Part shown: in pieces, positions 42,599-52,379 of the stretch
How the letters are laid out: each line of letters opens with the position of its first letter
Numbering within the stretch: position 1 is the stretch's first letter
From: RGIG9115 sp045649825
Lineage (GTDB): Bacteria > Bacillota > Clostridia > UBA1381
Assembly: GCA_045649825.1 (NCBI GenBank)
Contig: JAZRQO010000023.1
Span: 66,481 to 130,480 of the forward strand
Length of the DNA: 64,000 nucleotides
Direction: 5' to 3'
The notes under the pieces: generated by a model
Databases searched by the model: none
The model's input: only the letters and a program-made list of their open reading frames with translations
Told to the model about the DNA's origin: nothing
Translations under genes and position numbers: made by a program

Positions 42599-43753
42599 TT
42601 AATTCTCAAGAAAATTAAGCTCTCCTACCGCCTCCCCGTTTTTTAAATAAACTCTGGGGATACGTTTCGACACAAGGCAAATTACCTCATAATTGATTGT
42701 GTCTGACCATTTGGCAACATCATCAGCCAGGATTCCTTTGTCAGAGAAGACGATTACTTCGTCACCTACACTGATATTATTGACATCTGAAACGTCAATC
42801 ATACATTGGTCCATACAAATTCTTCCCAAAATTCTGACTTTTTTGCCACGGACAAGCATCAAACCCTCTTTTGCAGTCGCTCTTACGTATCCGTCAGCAT
42901 AACCGATGGGAACGGTTGCAACCTTTGTGGGCCCTTCGGTTATGTACTCTTTTCCGTAGCTGACGCCTCTTCCGGATTCAAGGGTTTTGATGTGTGTTAT
43001 TTTAGTTTTTAATGTCATAACGGGTATAAGCTTAAGCTTAGACCTATCCACGTCGTTTGAGGGATAAAGTCCGTAAAGGATTATTCCCGGACGCACCATA
43101 TCAAGGTGAGTTTCGGGATACATCATTGTTGCGGCGCTGTTTGCAATATGCCTTATAATGTTTGTAAGACCGCGGTTCTTAAGTTCTTCGCAAACCTTTA
43201 TAAACCTTTCAAATTGCATATGAGTGTAGCTTCCGTCCTCTTCGTCGGAGGTTGAAAAATGAGAGAAGACACCTTCAATCTCAATGCCGGGAAGCTCTGA
43301 AATTTCCATTATTTCATCTATTACGCCGTCGTTACTGTCGCCTATTACATAGCCGAGTCTTGACATACCCGTGTCAAGCTTAATATGAATTTTTGCACAT
43401 TTACCGAGAGACTCTGCCGCACGTGAAATTGCAATAGCAGTATCTTTTGCAAAAACTGTAAGGGATACGTTATTTTCAACTGCAAGGGCGTAGGATTCTT
43501 CAGGTATTGCTCCCAGAATAAGAATCGGCTGATTAAATCCTGTGCGTCTGAGTTGAAGTGCTTCTTCAATCAGAGCCACGGCAAATGCATCAGCACCTTC
43601 GTTTGCAAGAGCTTTTGCCACTTCAAGAAAGCCGTGACCATATGCGTCGGCTTTTACAGTTGCAAGGATTTTTGCGTTTTTGCCTGTGATTTTTCGTATT
43701 TCCCTGTAGTTTGCTATCAATGCATCGATATTAATTTCAGCCCATGTTCTCAT
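42599..43753 (-). CDS. alr: Alanine racemase
   Basis: 384 aa from the ATG at 43751-43753; the frame extends upstream without similarity. PLP enzyme making D-alanine for peptidoglycan. The N-terminus MRTWAEINIDALIANYREI, the Schiff-base lysine in ATVKADAYGHG, the tyrosine-loop region GVSYGKEY and IGYADGYVR are all present. Between nnr and mazEF as in Bacillus. Confidence 0.96.
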   Translation of the reverse strand: MRTWAEINIDALIANYREIRKITGKNAKILATVKADAYGHGFLEVAKALANEGADAFAVALIEEALQLRRTGFNQPILILGAIPEESYALAVENNVSLTVFAKDTAIAISRAAESLGKCAKIHIKLDTGMSRLGYVIGDSNDGVIDEIMEISELPGIEIEGVFSHFSTSDEEDGSYTHMQFERFIKVCEELKNRGLTNIIRHIANSAATMMYPETHLDMVRPGIILYGLYPSNDVDRSKLKLIPVMTLKTKITHIKTLESGRGVSYGKEYITEGPTKVATVPIGYADGYVRATAKEGLMLVRGKKVRILGRICMDQCMIDVSDVNNISVGDEVIVFSDKGILADDVAKWSDTINYEVICLVSKRIPRVYLKNGEAVGELNFLEN

Positions 43754-43876
43754 AAATAAAAAACCTCTGTCTGCCGGTTTATGCATCCATAACGTGTATA
43801 AGTATATCACAAAACCGACGTTATTTCTACAAGTAATTTTTGCCTTTTATGTACAGTCAAATCCACCAATAAAAAC

Positions 43877-45421
43877 TCAAACGTCTTTAGCGTTGATGTA
43901 TTTGGTAGATTTTATTGCATCGGGTAAATATTTAATAATATCTGTTGCAATAATACTGTCCTGCCCAAGCTTTTCTGCGGCTAAATCTCCGCTTTTGCCA
44001 TGAAGATACACAGCCACTGCGGCGGCAATTTCTTCTTTTATGCCTCTTGCGGCAAGTGCTGCAATCATTCCTGCAAGCACATCTCCGCTTCCGCCTGTGG
44101 CAAGGCCCGGATTGCCTGTATTATTAATATATTGTGTTCCGTCTGATGCTGTTACAATTGTGTGGTGTCCTTTTAAAATTAATGTTACTCCGTTTTCCTG
44201 AGCGTATGAGGCAGAAACAGAAATTCTGTTTTCCGTAATTTCGCTGAGTTCCAGGCTGCAAAGTCTGCTCATTTCCACCTCGTGGGGAGTAAAAATCAGA
44301 CTGCAGCTGCATTTTTCAAGAAGCTCAGTGTGCTTTGCAAGTACGTTCAATCCATCTGCATCAATAATCAGAGGAACAGAGCAGTTTTCCATTATCTCTT
44401 TAAGAATAATATATATATCCTCGCTTGTTCCGGCTCCGGGGCCGAAGAGTACACAGTCACATTTTTTTATAAGCTTTTTTATAGTTTCAGCTCCGTCTGC
44501 AGATAAATGTCCGTCCACCTCGGGCAGAGGATAAGTCATAGCTTCTGTAAGCTTTGTTTCAAAAATAGGGTTAAGTGAACTGCAAACTCCTACCGTAACA
44601 AGTCCCGCACCCATTTTGAGAGCCGCTTCCGCCGCCATAGTCGGTGCACCTGTCATTCCGGTTTTTCCGCCTATTATAAGGACTTTGCCGTAATCACTTT
44701 TCTGGGAGTTGTTTTCTCGTTTTGGAAGATTTCGATTTACAAAATCTGTATCTGTGCAGAACTTGTTTATGCTCTCCAGTATACTTTCGGGAGTGCATAT
44801 GTCGTGTACTATAATCTTACCCGTGTAGTCGCAGGCGGGGAAAAGAAACATTCCCTGCTTGTACGCCGCAAATGTAACTGTTTTTGTTGCTCTGACGCAG
44901 GCACCGCAGATTTCGCCCGTATCGGCGGCAATACCGCTTGGGATGTCCACACTCAGAACATATTTTCCCGAATTATTGATTGAGTTTATAAGAGCAAAGG
45001 TTTCATCATCAACCTCGCCGTACATTCCCGTTCCAAAAATAGCATCTACGATTATGTCGTAGCTGTGTATAATATCTCCCGTGTTGTCGGATATATGGCA
45101 AATATTTAAATCCATATGATTTATAATTTCTCGGTTTGTTGCGGCATCGCCTCTGTAGCTGTCGCCATGAGTGAGGAACACCGTAACATCTGCGCCTTTG
45201 CGTGAAAGAAGTCGGGCAATGGCAAGACCGTCGCCGCCGTTATTACCTTTTCCGCAGAAGCAGGCAACACGCTTTTTTGAAATGTCTGGGAAATCCTTAA
45301 CTACCTCCGAAACACAACCCTGTGCTGCATTTTCCATCAGTACAATTCCGGGGATTCCTGCCTTTTCAATGCAGTTGCTGTCACTTTTCCGCATCTGTGC
45401 GGCTGTTGCAATTCTGTACAA
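43877..45421 (-). CDS. nnr: Bifunctional NAD(P)H-hydrate epimerase / ADP-dependent dehydratase
   Basis: 514 aa fusion. Residues 1-210 are the YjeF_N epimerase (CGKGNNGGDGLAIARLL; DAIFGTGMYGEV). Residues ~225-505 are the ribokinase-like ADP-dependent dehydratase (KVLIIGGKTGMTGAPTMAAEAAL; DADGLNVLA; NPGLATGGSGDVLAGMIAA). It repairs hydrated NADH and NADPH in the cytoplasm. Upstream of alr. Confidence 0.95.
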   Translation of the reverse strand: MYRIATAAQMRKSDSNCIEKAGIPGIVLMENAAQGCVSEVVKDFPDISKKRVACFCGKGNNGGDGLAIARLLSRKGADVTVFLTHGDSYRGDAATNREIINHMDLNICHISDNTGDIIHSYDIIVDAIFGTGMYGEVDDETFALINSINNSGKYVLSVDIPSGIAADTGEICGACVRATKTVTFAAYKQGMFLFPACDYTGKIIVHDICTPESILESINKFCTDTDFVNRNLPKRENNSQKSDYGKVLIIGGKTGMTGAPTMAAEAALKMGAGLVTVGVCSSLNPIFETKLTEAMTYPLPEVDGHLSADGAETIKKLIKKCDCVLFGPGAGTSEDIYIILKEIMENCSVPLIIDADGLNVLAKHTELLEKCSCSLIFTPHEVEMSRLCSLELSEITENRISVSASYAQENGVTLILKGHHTIVTASDGTQYINNTGNPGLATGGSGDVLAGMIAALAARGIKEEIAAAVAVYLHGKSGDLAAEKLGQDSIIATDIIKYLPDAIKSTKYINAKDV

Positions 45422-45490
45422 GATACCTGCTCCTTTCCTTAATTATGTTACAGGGGATGCAGTTATTTTCTGCATCCCCGAAGTGTCAGA

Positions 45491-46000
45491 TTAATTAACA
45501 AAAATTTTTGAAGGGTTGTATCTTCTTACATTTTCAATGTATGCTATTGGTGGCTCAATAATAACTCTTGTTTTACCTTTTTCCGTTGCAATGTCTATGA
45601 AGTATATTGCCGAAACTCCGCTTCCTGTGCAGTCAAGGGTTTTTACTATGCCCTCTGCTGATGCAAATGCACTGTGGCTTACGGGAGCACATATTTCAAT
45701 GTCTGAAAAATTCACTGTTATAACACGTTTTCTGTTGCTTTTTGCATTTATTCTGTCTATATCAAGCTCGTTGTTAGTGAGTATATATTCATATTCAACG
45801 CTTGTACGTTTTATGAGCAGAATTGCAAAAAACACAATTGCAACTGCTGTAATCAGCCATATTCCTGCAGTTGCAGGGAAAAGGAGCATAATTGTTGAGA
45901 GTGAAAGAAGTATGCCTGCACCCGCAATTATACCAATCATTATAAGCAAATCTTTACCTGTGCGTTTATGCTGCACAAGATGTTCCATAAATAAATCCAT
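45491..46000 (-). CDS. Hypothetical membrane protein with two N-terminal helices
   Basis: 169 aa. Two adjacent hydrophobic helices (about residues 17-62: LLIMIGIIAGAGILLSL and GIWLITAVAIVFFAILLI), then a soluble PH-like beta-rich C-terminal half (YEYILTNNELDIDRINAKSNRK), resembling small clostridial proteins of unknown function. Its start abuts the rdgB stop, so it is in that operon. Function unknown. Confidence 0.7.
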   Translation of the reverse strand: MDLFMEHLVQHKRTGKDLLIMIGIIAGAGILLSLSTIMLLFPATAGIWLITAVAIVFFAILLIKRTSVEYEYILTNNELDIDRINAKSNRKRVITVNFSDIEICAPVSHSAFASAEGIVKTLDCTGSGVSAIYFIDIATEKGKTRVIIEPPIAYIENVRRYNPSKIFVN

Positions 46001-46594
46001 TTAATCAAGCACTCCTTTTTCTGTTATATCACTAAAAAGCTTCTTAAGAGCTCTTCCTCTGTGGCTTATAGAGTTTTTCTCTTCATCAGAGGCAACACCA
46101 AAGGATTTCCCAAGCTCTGATGAATAAAAAATGCTGTCGTATCCGAAGCCGCCTGTACCCTCAGGTGCGGGAAGTATGCTGCCGGGGACATTTCCCAAAG
46201 CTGAAAATTTGCGTCCGTCGGGCATTACGAGAACCATTGCACATTCAAATTTTGCACTTCTGTCGGTAACGTTTTCAAGCTCCTTGAGAAGGCAGCGTAT
46301 TTTTTCGGGGTAGGGCAGAGCTTCTCCGCCATAGCGTGCTGAGTATATACCGGGCTTGCCGCCAAGTGCATCAATGCAAAGCCCCGAATCGTCCGCCAGA
46401 ACAGGAGAATCGCATAGCATTGCTACTGCACGTGCCTTGATTTCTGCATTTTCTTCAAAAGTATCACCTGTTTCCAGGACTTCCACATCTATCCCGGCAT
46501 CCTTCTGTGAAATGACATTTATATCATAGGGTTTAAGAATTTCAGCCATTTCCCTTACTTTTCCGGCATTTTTAGTCGCTAAAATAATATCCAT
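46001..46594 (-). CDS. rdgB: XTP/dITP diphosphatase (RdgB/HAM1)
   Basis: 197 aa. Hydrolyses ITP, dITP and XTP to monophosphates, keeping them out of nucleic acids. Signature regions are the N-terminal ATKNAGKVREM, the metal-binding VLADDSGLCIDALGG and PGIYSARY, and C-terminal GFGYDSIFY and SHRGRAL. Length typical. Confidence 0.95.
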   Translation of the reverse strand: MDIILATKNAGKVREMAEILKPYDINVISQKDAGIDVEVLETGDTFEENAEIKARAVAMLCDSPVLADDSGLCIDALGGKPGIYSARYGGEALPYPEKIRCLLKELENVTDRSAKFECAMVLVMPDGRKFSALGNVPGSILPAPEGTGGFGYDSIFYSSELGKSFGVASDEEKNSISHRGRALKKLFSDITEKGVLD

Positions 46595-46655
46595 ATCTTA
46601 CCTCCAAGGGACATTCTACTATAAAAAGACAAAATATGCAATACCTTTTGTGAAA

Positions 46656-47186
46656 TTATTTTTTTGTATAGAGGTCGCATCCTTCACAGTCCACAATAAC
46701 CGTAAGCGGCAGGTTTTCCACAGTGAGCTTTCTCACAGCTTCCGTGCCCAGGTCCTCATATGCCGCAATTTCTGCGGATTTTATGCATTCGGCAATCAAA
46801 GCTCCTGCACCGCCAATTGCGCCCAGATATACAGCTTTGTTATCCGCAATTGATTTTTTAACCTCGGAATTCCGCTCCCCTTTGCCTATCATCACCCGAA
46901 GCCCGTTTTCTATAAGCAGGGGAGTGTAGGCGTCCATTCTTCCTGATGTAGTGGGACCGCAAGAGCCTATAACCTCTCCGGGTTTTGGCGGGCAGGGACC
47001 CGCATAATAGATTGCGGAAGTAGTGAGGTCTATGGGGAAAGGTGTTCCTTCATTAAAAAGCCTTGTCATACGCTCGTGAGCTGCATCTCTCGCAGTATAT
47101 ATTATACCCGAAAGAAGAACTCTGTCACCCGCATGGAGCATTTCAATTTCTTTCGCTTTTAAAGGGGTAGTAAGTGAATATTCCAT
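46656..47186 (-). CDS. Fumarate hydratase class I beta subunit-like (fumarase/tartrate dehydratase C-terminal)
   Basis: 176 aa from the ATG at 47184-47186, spaced from GAGG. Matches the swivelling C-terminal domain of two-subunit Fe-S fumarases and L-tartrate dehydratases: GDRVLLSGIIYTARDAAH, GPTTSGRMDAYTP and the catalytic-serine region. The [4Fe-4S]-binding alpha subunit usually encoded just upstream is missing; the upstream gene is unrelated. It may pair with an alpha subunit elsewhere or be a remnant. Confidence 0.85.
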   Translation of the reverse strand: MEYSLTTPLKAKEIEMLHAGDRVLLSGIIYTARDAAHERMTRLFNEGTPFPIDLTTSAIYYAGPCPPKPGEVIGSCGPTTSGRMDAYTPLLIENGLRVMIGKGERNSEVKKSIADNKAVYLGAIGGAGALIAECIKSAEIAAYEDLGTEAVRKLTVENLPLTVIVDCEGCDLYTKK

Positions 47187-47194
47187 ATTAAACC

Positions 47195-48523
47195 TCATTT
47201 AACTGTTGTGTAGTTCCCGATGGGTGTTATGCAATCTGCGGCAAGTGCCATAAATTTAAGATAGTCACCTGTTCTGACACCGTCTGGGATTACATATGCC
47301 ACGGGTATGGGAATTATTGAGTTTTCAGCAATGTCAGATATGCCGCCCAGGGTTCCATTTCTGTACCGTCCGTCGGGTTCGTATGCGGCAACCAATAATC
47401 TGAGCTTGCCCACAGTGTTTAGAGTAAATACATATACATAGTCGTTGGTGGGTTCGGAAATAAGAGTGTCCATCGCGATGAGGTCGCTTGTTCTGAAATC
47501 AAGAGCGATGGATTCGTTTTCGTGAAGATTGAATTTCTGTGTGAATACAACTGATTGCTTATCTCTTGCGAATGGTGCAGTCAGGTGGTTGAACAAATAT
47601 CCTGATGAATATTTATTGTCGCTACAGTCTACGGAGGTTATATCCGTACTCTGTATTTCCCAGTCGGCTTTCACACCGTGGTGTGTAACTGCAGCCATTT
47701 CAGTGTCATTCATAAGAAAATACTTATGGTTTACGGCAGTTCTGTCATTGGTAAATTCGCCGTATGTAGCATCTGAATGATACCACATTCCGTCAAGCTT
47801 TATATAGCTCCAGGCATGATTTACATCCGTTTGATCGTTTGCACACAGATAGTTTTCTATTCCAAGCTTATCCAACACTAACTTATAAAGAATTGCATAT
47901 CCTTGGCATACGCCTACTCCGTCGTCAAGAAAACTATAGGCTGTACGGTGTTTGGAAGTAAATTCATCCTCGTTCCCGGGGGTATAATCATAATCAATAA
48001 CTATCTTATCAAAAGCAAAAAGTGCTTTTTCTGTTTCGGTTTTTCCTTTTTGAGCAACGCTTGCTATTTCATCCGTAAGAGCATCTAAAGCCAGGTATTT
48101 TTTGTCACTTTCTTCTTTTGTTTCGTAAATATAATAAGGCGAAATTGCAGTCACAAATCCGTTATCCGAATTTACTTTGCATCCTGTAAGAACGGGCAGA
48201 TCACTGTTACACAGTATAAATTTGTTGTATATTCCGTCCAGATAGGAAAAAGTGATATTATATGCAGAAATGTCAATTATTTCGTTGCGTTTTTTTATTT
48301 CTCCGCGAAGATATTCTTCCAACGGTATGTCAGTATTAGCTTGTGTGATTACGGAACGAAGCGAGAAAAAAGAAAATTCCTGCATCGGCTCTATTTTAAG
48401 CCCACTCGTAAACATTGCTTCTGTTTTTGTGTCGGCAACACAGTTTATGGGTTGTATTTGAGCAGAAACAGGCGATGAAAGTATGTAAGAAACGGTAATG
48501 AAAGCCGCACAGAGTTTTTTCAT
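47195..48523 (-). CDS. Secreted transglutaminase-like cysteine protease-fold protein
   Basis: 442 aa from the ATG at 48521-48523 (RBS GGAAAGGA). Signal peptide at 1-22 (ending SPVSAQ). The centre has the transglutaminase-core triad pattern: Cys in GVCQGYAILYKLVLDKLGI, His in VNHAWSYIKLDGMWYHSD, and Asp in HSDATYG. The last ~110 residues are beta-rich. Such proteins in gut and soil clostridia may cleave or cross-link peptides at the cell surface; the substrate is unknown. Confidence 0.82.
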   Translation of the reverse strand: MKKLCAAFITVSYILSSPVSAQIQPINCVADTKTEAMFTSGLKIEPMQEFSFFSLRSVITQANTDIPLEEYLRGEIKKRNEIIDISAYNITFSYLDGIYNKFILCNSDLPVLTGCKVNSDNGFVTAISPYYIYETKEESDKKYLALDALTDEIASVAQKGKTETEKALFAFDKIVIDYDYTPGNEDEFTSKHRTAYSFLDDGVGVCQGYAILYKLVLDKLGIENYLCANDQTDVNHAWSYIKLDGMWYHSDATYGEFTNDRTAVNHKYFLMNDTEMAAVTHHGVKADWEIQSTDITSVDCSDNKYSSGYLFNHLTAPFARDKQSVVFTQKFNLHENESIALDFRTSDLIAMDTLISEPTNDYVYVFTLNTVGKLRLLVAAYEPDGRYRNGTLGGISDIAENSIIPIPVAYVIPDGVRTGDYLKFMALAADCITPIGNYTTVK

Positions 48524-48687
48524 GTAATCAGTCCTTTCCGCATTATTATAACACATAAACAACTTATAATCAAGAGTTTGTCATAAAATTTGTTTGTATA
48601 TTTTGCCTACCTGCGGGCGTTTTGACAAAGGTTTGTTGTTCTATCATACAAAAATGACAAAAACATTACAAAAAAAAATCGCTCGTA

Positions 48688-48716
48688 TTGACAAAAATCC
48701 GTTTTCGGGGTATAAT
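48688..48716 (+). promoter_or_regulatory. Promoter of the str (rpsL-fusA) operon
   Basis: TTGACA (48688-48693), 17-bp spacer, TATAAT (48711-48716), about 60 bp ahead of the L7Ae-like gene. Confidence 0.85.
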
Positions 48717-48776
48717 ACCTTCGGTTGTCGTTTGTTCGGCGGCTTTTTTAAACGAAGACGGGGAGGATGACTTAAT

Positions 48777-49016
48777 ATGTTTTCAGATTCTGAAAAAGCA
48801 ACCCTTACGGTTGGACTTAAAAAAGTCAGAAAAGCCCTGGTTGAAGGCAAAGCAAAGAAGGTTGTTATTGCAAAGGATTGCGATATGTACCTTTTTGAAA
48901 GTCTGAACGAGCTTTGTGAAAGTGCCGGAATTGTTCCGCAGCTTGCAGAAACAATGGCAGAGCTTGGACAGGCGTGCGGCATTGATGTGAAAGCATCCTG
49001 TGCTTGCGTTTGTTGA
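48777..49016 (+). CDS. Ribosomal L7Ae-like (YbxF-type) protein
   Basis: 79 aa of the L7Ae/L30e family. KALVEGKAKKVVIAKDCD and the helix after it fit the kink-turn RNA-binding fold. In Bacillus the equivalent ybxF gene also precedes rpsL, and its product can bind K-turn RNA. This copy ends in the unusual Cys-rich tail CACVC. First gene of the str operon here. Confidence 0.85.
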   Translation: MFSDSEKATLTVGLKKVRKALVEGKAKKVVIAKDCDMYLFESLNELCESAGIVPQLAETMAELGQACGIDVKASCACVC

Positions 49017-49081
49017 TGATTATTCCGCACATTGTGCGTAATAATATATAAAAAAATTCAGAAAGAGAGGTGTAAAACGGT

Positions 49082-49504
49082 ATGCCTACATTTAACCAGT
49101 TAGTTAGAAAAGGTAGACAGACATCAGTAAAGAAGTCAACTGCTCCTGCATTGCAGAAGAGTCTTAACTCTTTGCAGAAGAAGATGAACGATAAGAGCTC
49201 TCCTCAGAAGAGAGGCGTTTGTACTGCTGTTAGAACTTCTACTCCTAAAAAGCCTAACTCAGCGCTCAGAAAGATTGCCAGAGTTCGTCTTACAAACGGT
49301 ATAGAAGTAACAGCTTACATTCCCGGTATCGGTCATAACCTTCAGGAACACAGCGTTGTTCTTATCAGAGGCGGAAGGGTTCGAGATCTTCCGGGTACAA
49401 GATATCACATCATCCGTGGTACTCTTGATGCTCAGGGCGTTGCAAACCGCTTGCAGTCAAGATCTAAATACGGTGCCAAGAAGCCGAAGGAAGCTAAAAA
49501 ATAA
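49082..49504 (+). CDS. rpsL: 30S ribosomal protein S12
   Basis: 140 aa. Decoding-centre protein. The loops with TPKKPNSALRK and the C-terminal GRVRDLPGTRYH are of the normal streptomycin-sensitive type (lysines kept). The C-terminus is extended by a short basic tail. RBS GAGAGG. Codon use is typical of highly expressed genes. Confidence 0.97.
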   Translation: MPTFNQLVRKGRQTSVKKSTAPALQKSLNSLQKKMNDKSSPQKRGVCTAVRTSTPKKPNSALRKIARVRLTNGIEVTAYIPGIGHNLQEHSVVLIRGGRVRDLPGTRYHIIRGTLDAQGVANRLQSRSKYGAKKPKEAKK

Positions 49505-49650
49505 TGCTGCGTAAATGATTTGCAGCAGTATCACAAATGTGCATATCGGATTATACTCTTATATACATTCGCTAAGCACAAAACGGAGCAGCAAAGGGCT
49601 GCTTTGAGTACCGGTGATATTCATTAAAATTTATGAAGGAGGGAAGTACT

Positions 49651-50121
49651 GTGCCAAGAAAAGGTTACATTGCGAAAAGAGAGGTTCTGCCCGATCCTAT
49701 CTACAATAGCATAGTTGTTACAAAGCTTATCAACAACATCATGCTCGACGGTAAAAAGGGTGTAGCACAGAAAATCGTTTATGACGCTTTTGAAATAGTT
49801 GCTGAAAAGACAGGCAAGGATGCACTTGAAGCTTTCAATGAGGCTCTTGAGAACATCATGCCCGTACTCGAAGTAAAGGCAAGACGTGTCGGCGGTGCTA
49901 CTTATCAGGTTCCGATGGAAGTTCGCCCTGATAGAAGACAGACACTCGGTCTTCGTTGGCTTACACGTTACTCACGTGAACGTAACGAAAAGACAATGAG
50001 AGAAAGACTTGCAAACGAAATCTGCGATGCTCTTAACGGAACAGGCGGTTCTTGCAAGAAGAGAGAAGATACTCACAAGATGGCAGAAGCAAACAAGGCA
50101 TTTGCTCACTATCGTTGGTAA
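49651..50121 (+). CDS. rpsG: 30S ribosomal protein S7
   Basis: 156 aa from the GTG at 49651, after GGAGGG; the in-frame ATG at 49633 lies upstream of that site and would add six residues unlike S7. Primary 16S rRNA binder of the small-subunit head. PRKGYIAKREVLPDPIYNS and the conserved NPMPV-type helix (ENIMPVLEVKARRVGG) are evident. Confidence 0.96.
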   Translation: MPRKGYIAKREVLPDPIYNSIVVTKLINNIMLDGKKGVAQKIVYDAFEIVAEKTGKDALEAFNEALENIMPVLEVKARRVGGATYQVPMEVRPDRRQTLGLRWLTRYSRERNEKTMRERLANEICDALNGTGGSCKKREDTHKMAEANKAFAHYRW

Positions 50122-50160
50122 TTCAGTTAATACACTACTGTTTGAAAGGAGGAACCAATT

Positions 50161-52239
50161 ATGGGTAGACCATTTTCACTTGAAAATACAAGAAACATTG
50201 GTATCATGGCTCATATAGACGCAGGTAAAACAACAACTACCGAAAGAATTTTGTTCTATACAGGCCGTAATCATAAAATGGGTGAAACACACGACGGCGG
50301 TGCAACCATGGACTGGATGGCTCAGGAGCAGGAACGTGGTATAACAATCACATCTGCTGCTACAACCTGTCAGTGGAACGGTAAGAGAATTAACATTATC
50401 GATACACCGGGTCACGTTGACTTCACCGTTGAGGTTCAGAGATCACTTCGTGTACTTGACGGTTCTGTAACTGTAATGTGCGCAAAGGGTGGTGTTGAAC
50501 CCCAGTCTGAAACCGTTTGGCGTCAGGCTAATGACTACAACGTACCCCGTATGATCTACGTTAACAAGATGGATATTATGGGTGCTGACTTCTTTAGAGT
50601 TGTAGACATGGTCCATGAAAGACTTCATGCAAACGGTGTTCCCATTCAGCTTCCTATCGGAGCTGAGGAAACCTTCAAAGGTATTATCGACCTTATGAAG
50701 ATGAAAGCTGAGATTTACTATGACGATCTCGGTAAAGACGTAAGAGAAGAGGAAATTCCTGCAGATATGCTCGACATGGCTGAGGAATACAGAGCTAAGA
50801 TGATTGAAGCAATCGCTGAAACAGACGAGTCAATCATGGAAAAGTTCTTCGCAGAAGAAGAAATTTCTATCGACGAGCTCAAAGCTGCTCTCAGACGTGC
50901 TACAATCGCTAACGAAATCGTTCCTGTTACTTGCGGTACAAGTTATAGAAATAAGGGTGTGCAGATGCTCCTCGATGCTATCGTTGACTATATGCCCGCC
51001 CCCACAGATATCGAAAACATTAAGGGTGTTATCCCCGGAACAGAAGAAGAGGATGAAAGACCTTCATCAGACGACGCTCCTTTTGCAGCTCTTGCATTCA
51101 AGATTGCAACAGACCCGTTCGTTGGTAAAATCTGCTTCTTCCGTGTTTACTCAGGTACACTGGCTTCAGGTTCATACGTGCTCAATGCCTGCAAGGGCAA
51201 CAAGGAACGTCTCGGACGTATCCTCCTCATGCACGCTAACCACAGAGAAGATATTGATATGGTATACTCAGGTGATATCGCCGCAGCTGTTGGTCTTAAG
51301 AACACAACAACAGGTGATACACTCTGTGACGAAAAGAATCCTATCATTCTCGAATCAATGAACTTCCCTGAACCCGTTATCCGTGTTGCTATCGAGCCTA
51401 AAACAAAGGCAGGTCAGGAAAAGATGGGTATCGCTCTTCAGAAGCTTGCTGAAGAAGACCCCACATTCAAGACATATACAGATGAAGAAACAGGTCAGAC
51501 AATCATCGCCGGAATGGGTGAGCTCCATCTTGAAATCATCGTAGACAGACTTCTCCGTGAGTTCAAGGTTGAAGCAGACGTTGGTGAACCTCAGGTTTCT
51601 TACCGTGAAGCAATCAGAAAACAGGTTGACATTGAGCATAAGTATGCTCGTCAGTCAGGTGGTAAGGGTCAGTACGGACACGTTCTTATGAAGCTTGAGC
51701 CTTTAGAAGAAGGTAAGGGCTATGAATTCGTGAACGCTATCGTCGGCGGTGCTATTCCCAAGGAATATATCCCCGCAGTTGACGCCGGTGTTCAGGGCGC
51801 AATGCTCAATGGTGTTCTCGCTGGCTACAACGTTGTTGACGTTAAGGTTACACTTTATGATGGTTCATACCACGAAGTTGACTCATCAGAAATGGCGTTT
51901 AAGATTGCAGCTTCTATGGCATTTAAGGAAGGTATGAAGAAGGCAGATCCTGTTATCAAGGAGCCTATCATGCTTGTTAACGTAATTATGCCTGATGAAT
52001 ACATGGGTGACGTTATGGGCGACCTTAACTCACGTCGTGGTATGATTCAGAAGATGGAAGCAAGAACAGGAGCTCAGCAGATTACTGCTATGGTTCCGCT
52101 TTCTGAGATGTTTGGTTACGCTACACAGCTCCGTTCAATCACACAGGGCCGTGGCCAGTATTCAATGGAACCTTCACACTACTCAGAAGTGCCTAAGTCA
52201 ATCCAGGAAAAGATTATTGCAGACCGTTCAAAGGGTTAA
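50161..52239 (+). CDS. fusA: Elongation factor G
   Basis: 692 aa, the full five-domain EF-G. G1 is AHIDAGKTTTTERIL, G2 RGITITSA, G3 DTPGHVDF and G4 NKMD. Catalyses ribosomal translocation with GTP. RBS AAGGAGG, 40 bp after rpsG. Confidence 0.97.
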   Translation: MGRPFSLENTRNIGIMAHIDAGKTTTTERILFYTGRNHKMGETHDGGATMDWMAQEQERGITITSAATTCQWNGKRINIIDTPGHVDFTVEVQRSLRVLDGSVTVMCAKGGVEPQSETVWRQANDYNVPRMIYVNKMDIMGADFFRVVDMVHERLHANGVPIQLPIGAEETFKGIIDLMKMKAEIYYDDLGKDVREEEIPADMLDMAEEYRAKMIEAIAETDESIMEKFFAEEEISIDELKAALRRATIANEIVPVTCGTSYRNKGVQMLLDAIVDYMPAPTDIENIKGVIPGTEEEDERPSSDDAPFAALAFKIATDPFVGKICFFRVYSGTLASGSYVLNACKGNKERLGRILLMHANHREDIDMVYSGDIAAAVGLKNTTTGDTLCDEKNPIILESMNFPEPVIRVAIEPKTKAGQEKMGIALQKLAEEDPTFKTYTDEETGQTIIAGMGELHLEIIVDRLLREFKVEADVGEPQVSYREAIRKQVDIEHKYARQSGGKGQYGHVLMKLEPLEEGKGYEFVNAIVGGAIPKEYIPAVDAGVQGAMLNGVLAGYNVVDVKVTLYDGSYHEVDSSEMAFKIAASMAFKEGMKKADPVIKEPIMLVNVIMPDEYMGDVMGDLNSRRGMIQKMEARTGAQQITAMVPLSEMFGYATQLRSITQGRGQYSMEPSHYSEVPKSIQEKIIADRSKG

Positions 52240-52276
52240 TAATCAGGCTTGACTGTAAAATTTTAAAAAAATACAG

Positions 52277-52333
52277 CTTTTGAGAAAAAAATTTGTAAAA
52301 ACACTTGATTTTTTTCTCAAAAGATTGTACAAT
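52277..52333 (+). promoter_or_regulatory. Inverted repeat and promoter between fusA and tuf
   Basis: CTTTTGAGAAAAAAAT (52277-52292) and its complement (52308-52323) form a 16-bp stem with a 15-base loop. The right arm overlaps a promoter with TTGATT (52305-52310), 17-bp spacer and TACAAT (52328-52333). It would partly terminate the upstream transcript and allow tuf its own start. Confidence 0.6.
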
Positions 52334-52379
52334 AAAGTTAATATTTTTAATTAAATAAATTTTCGAGGAGGAAATTAAA

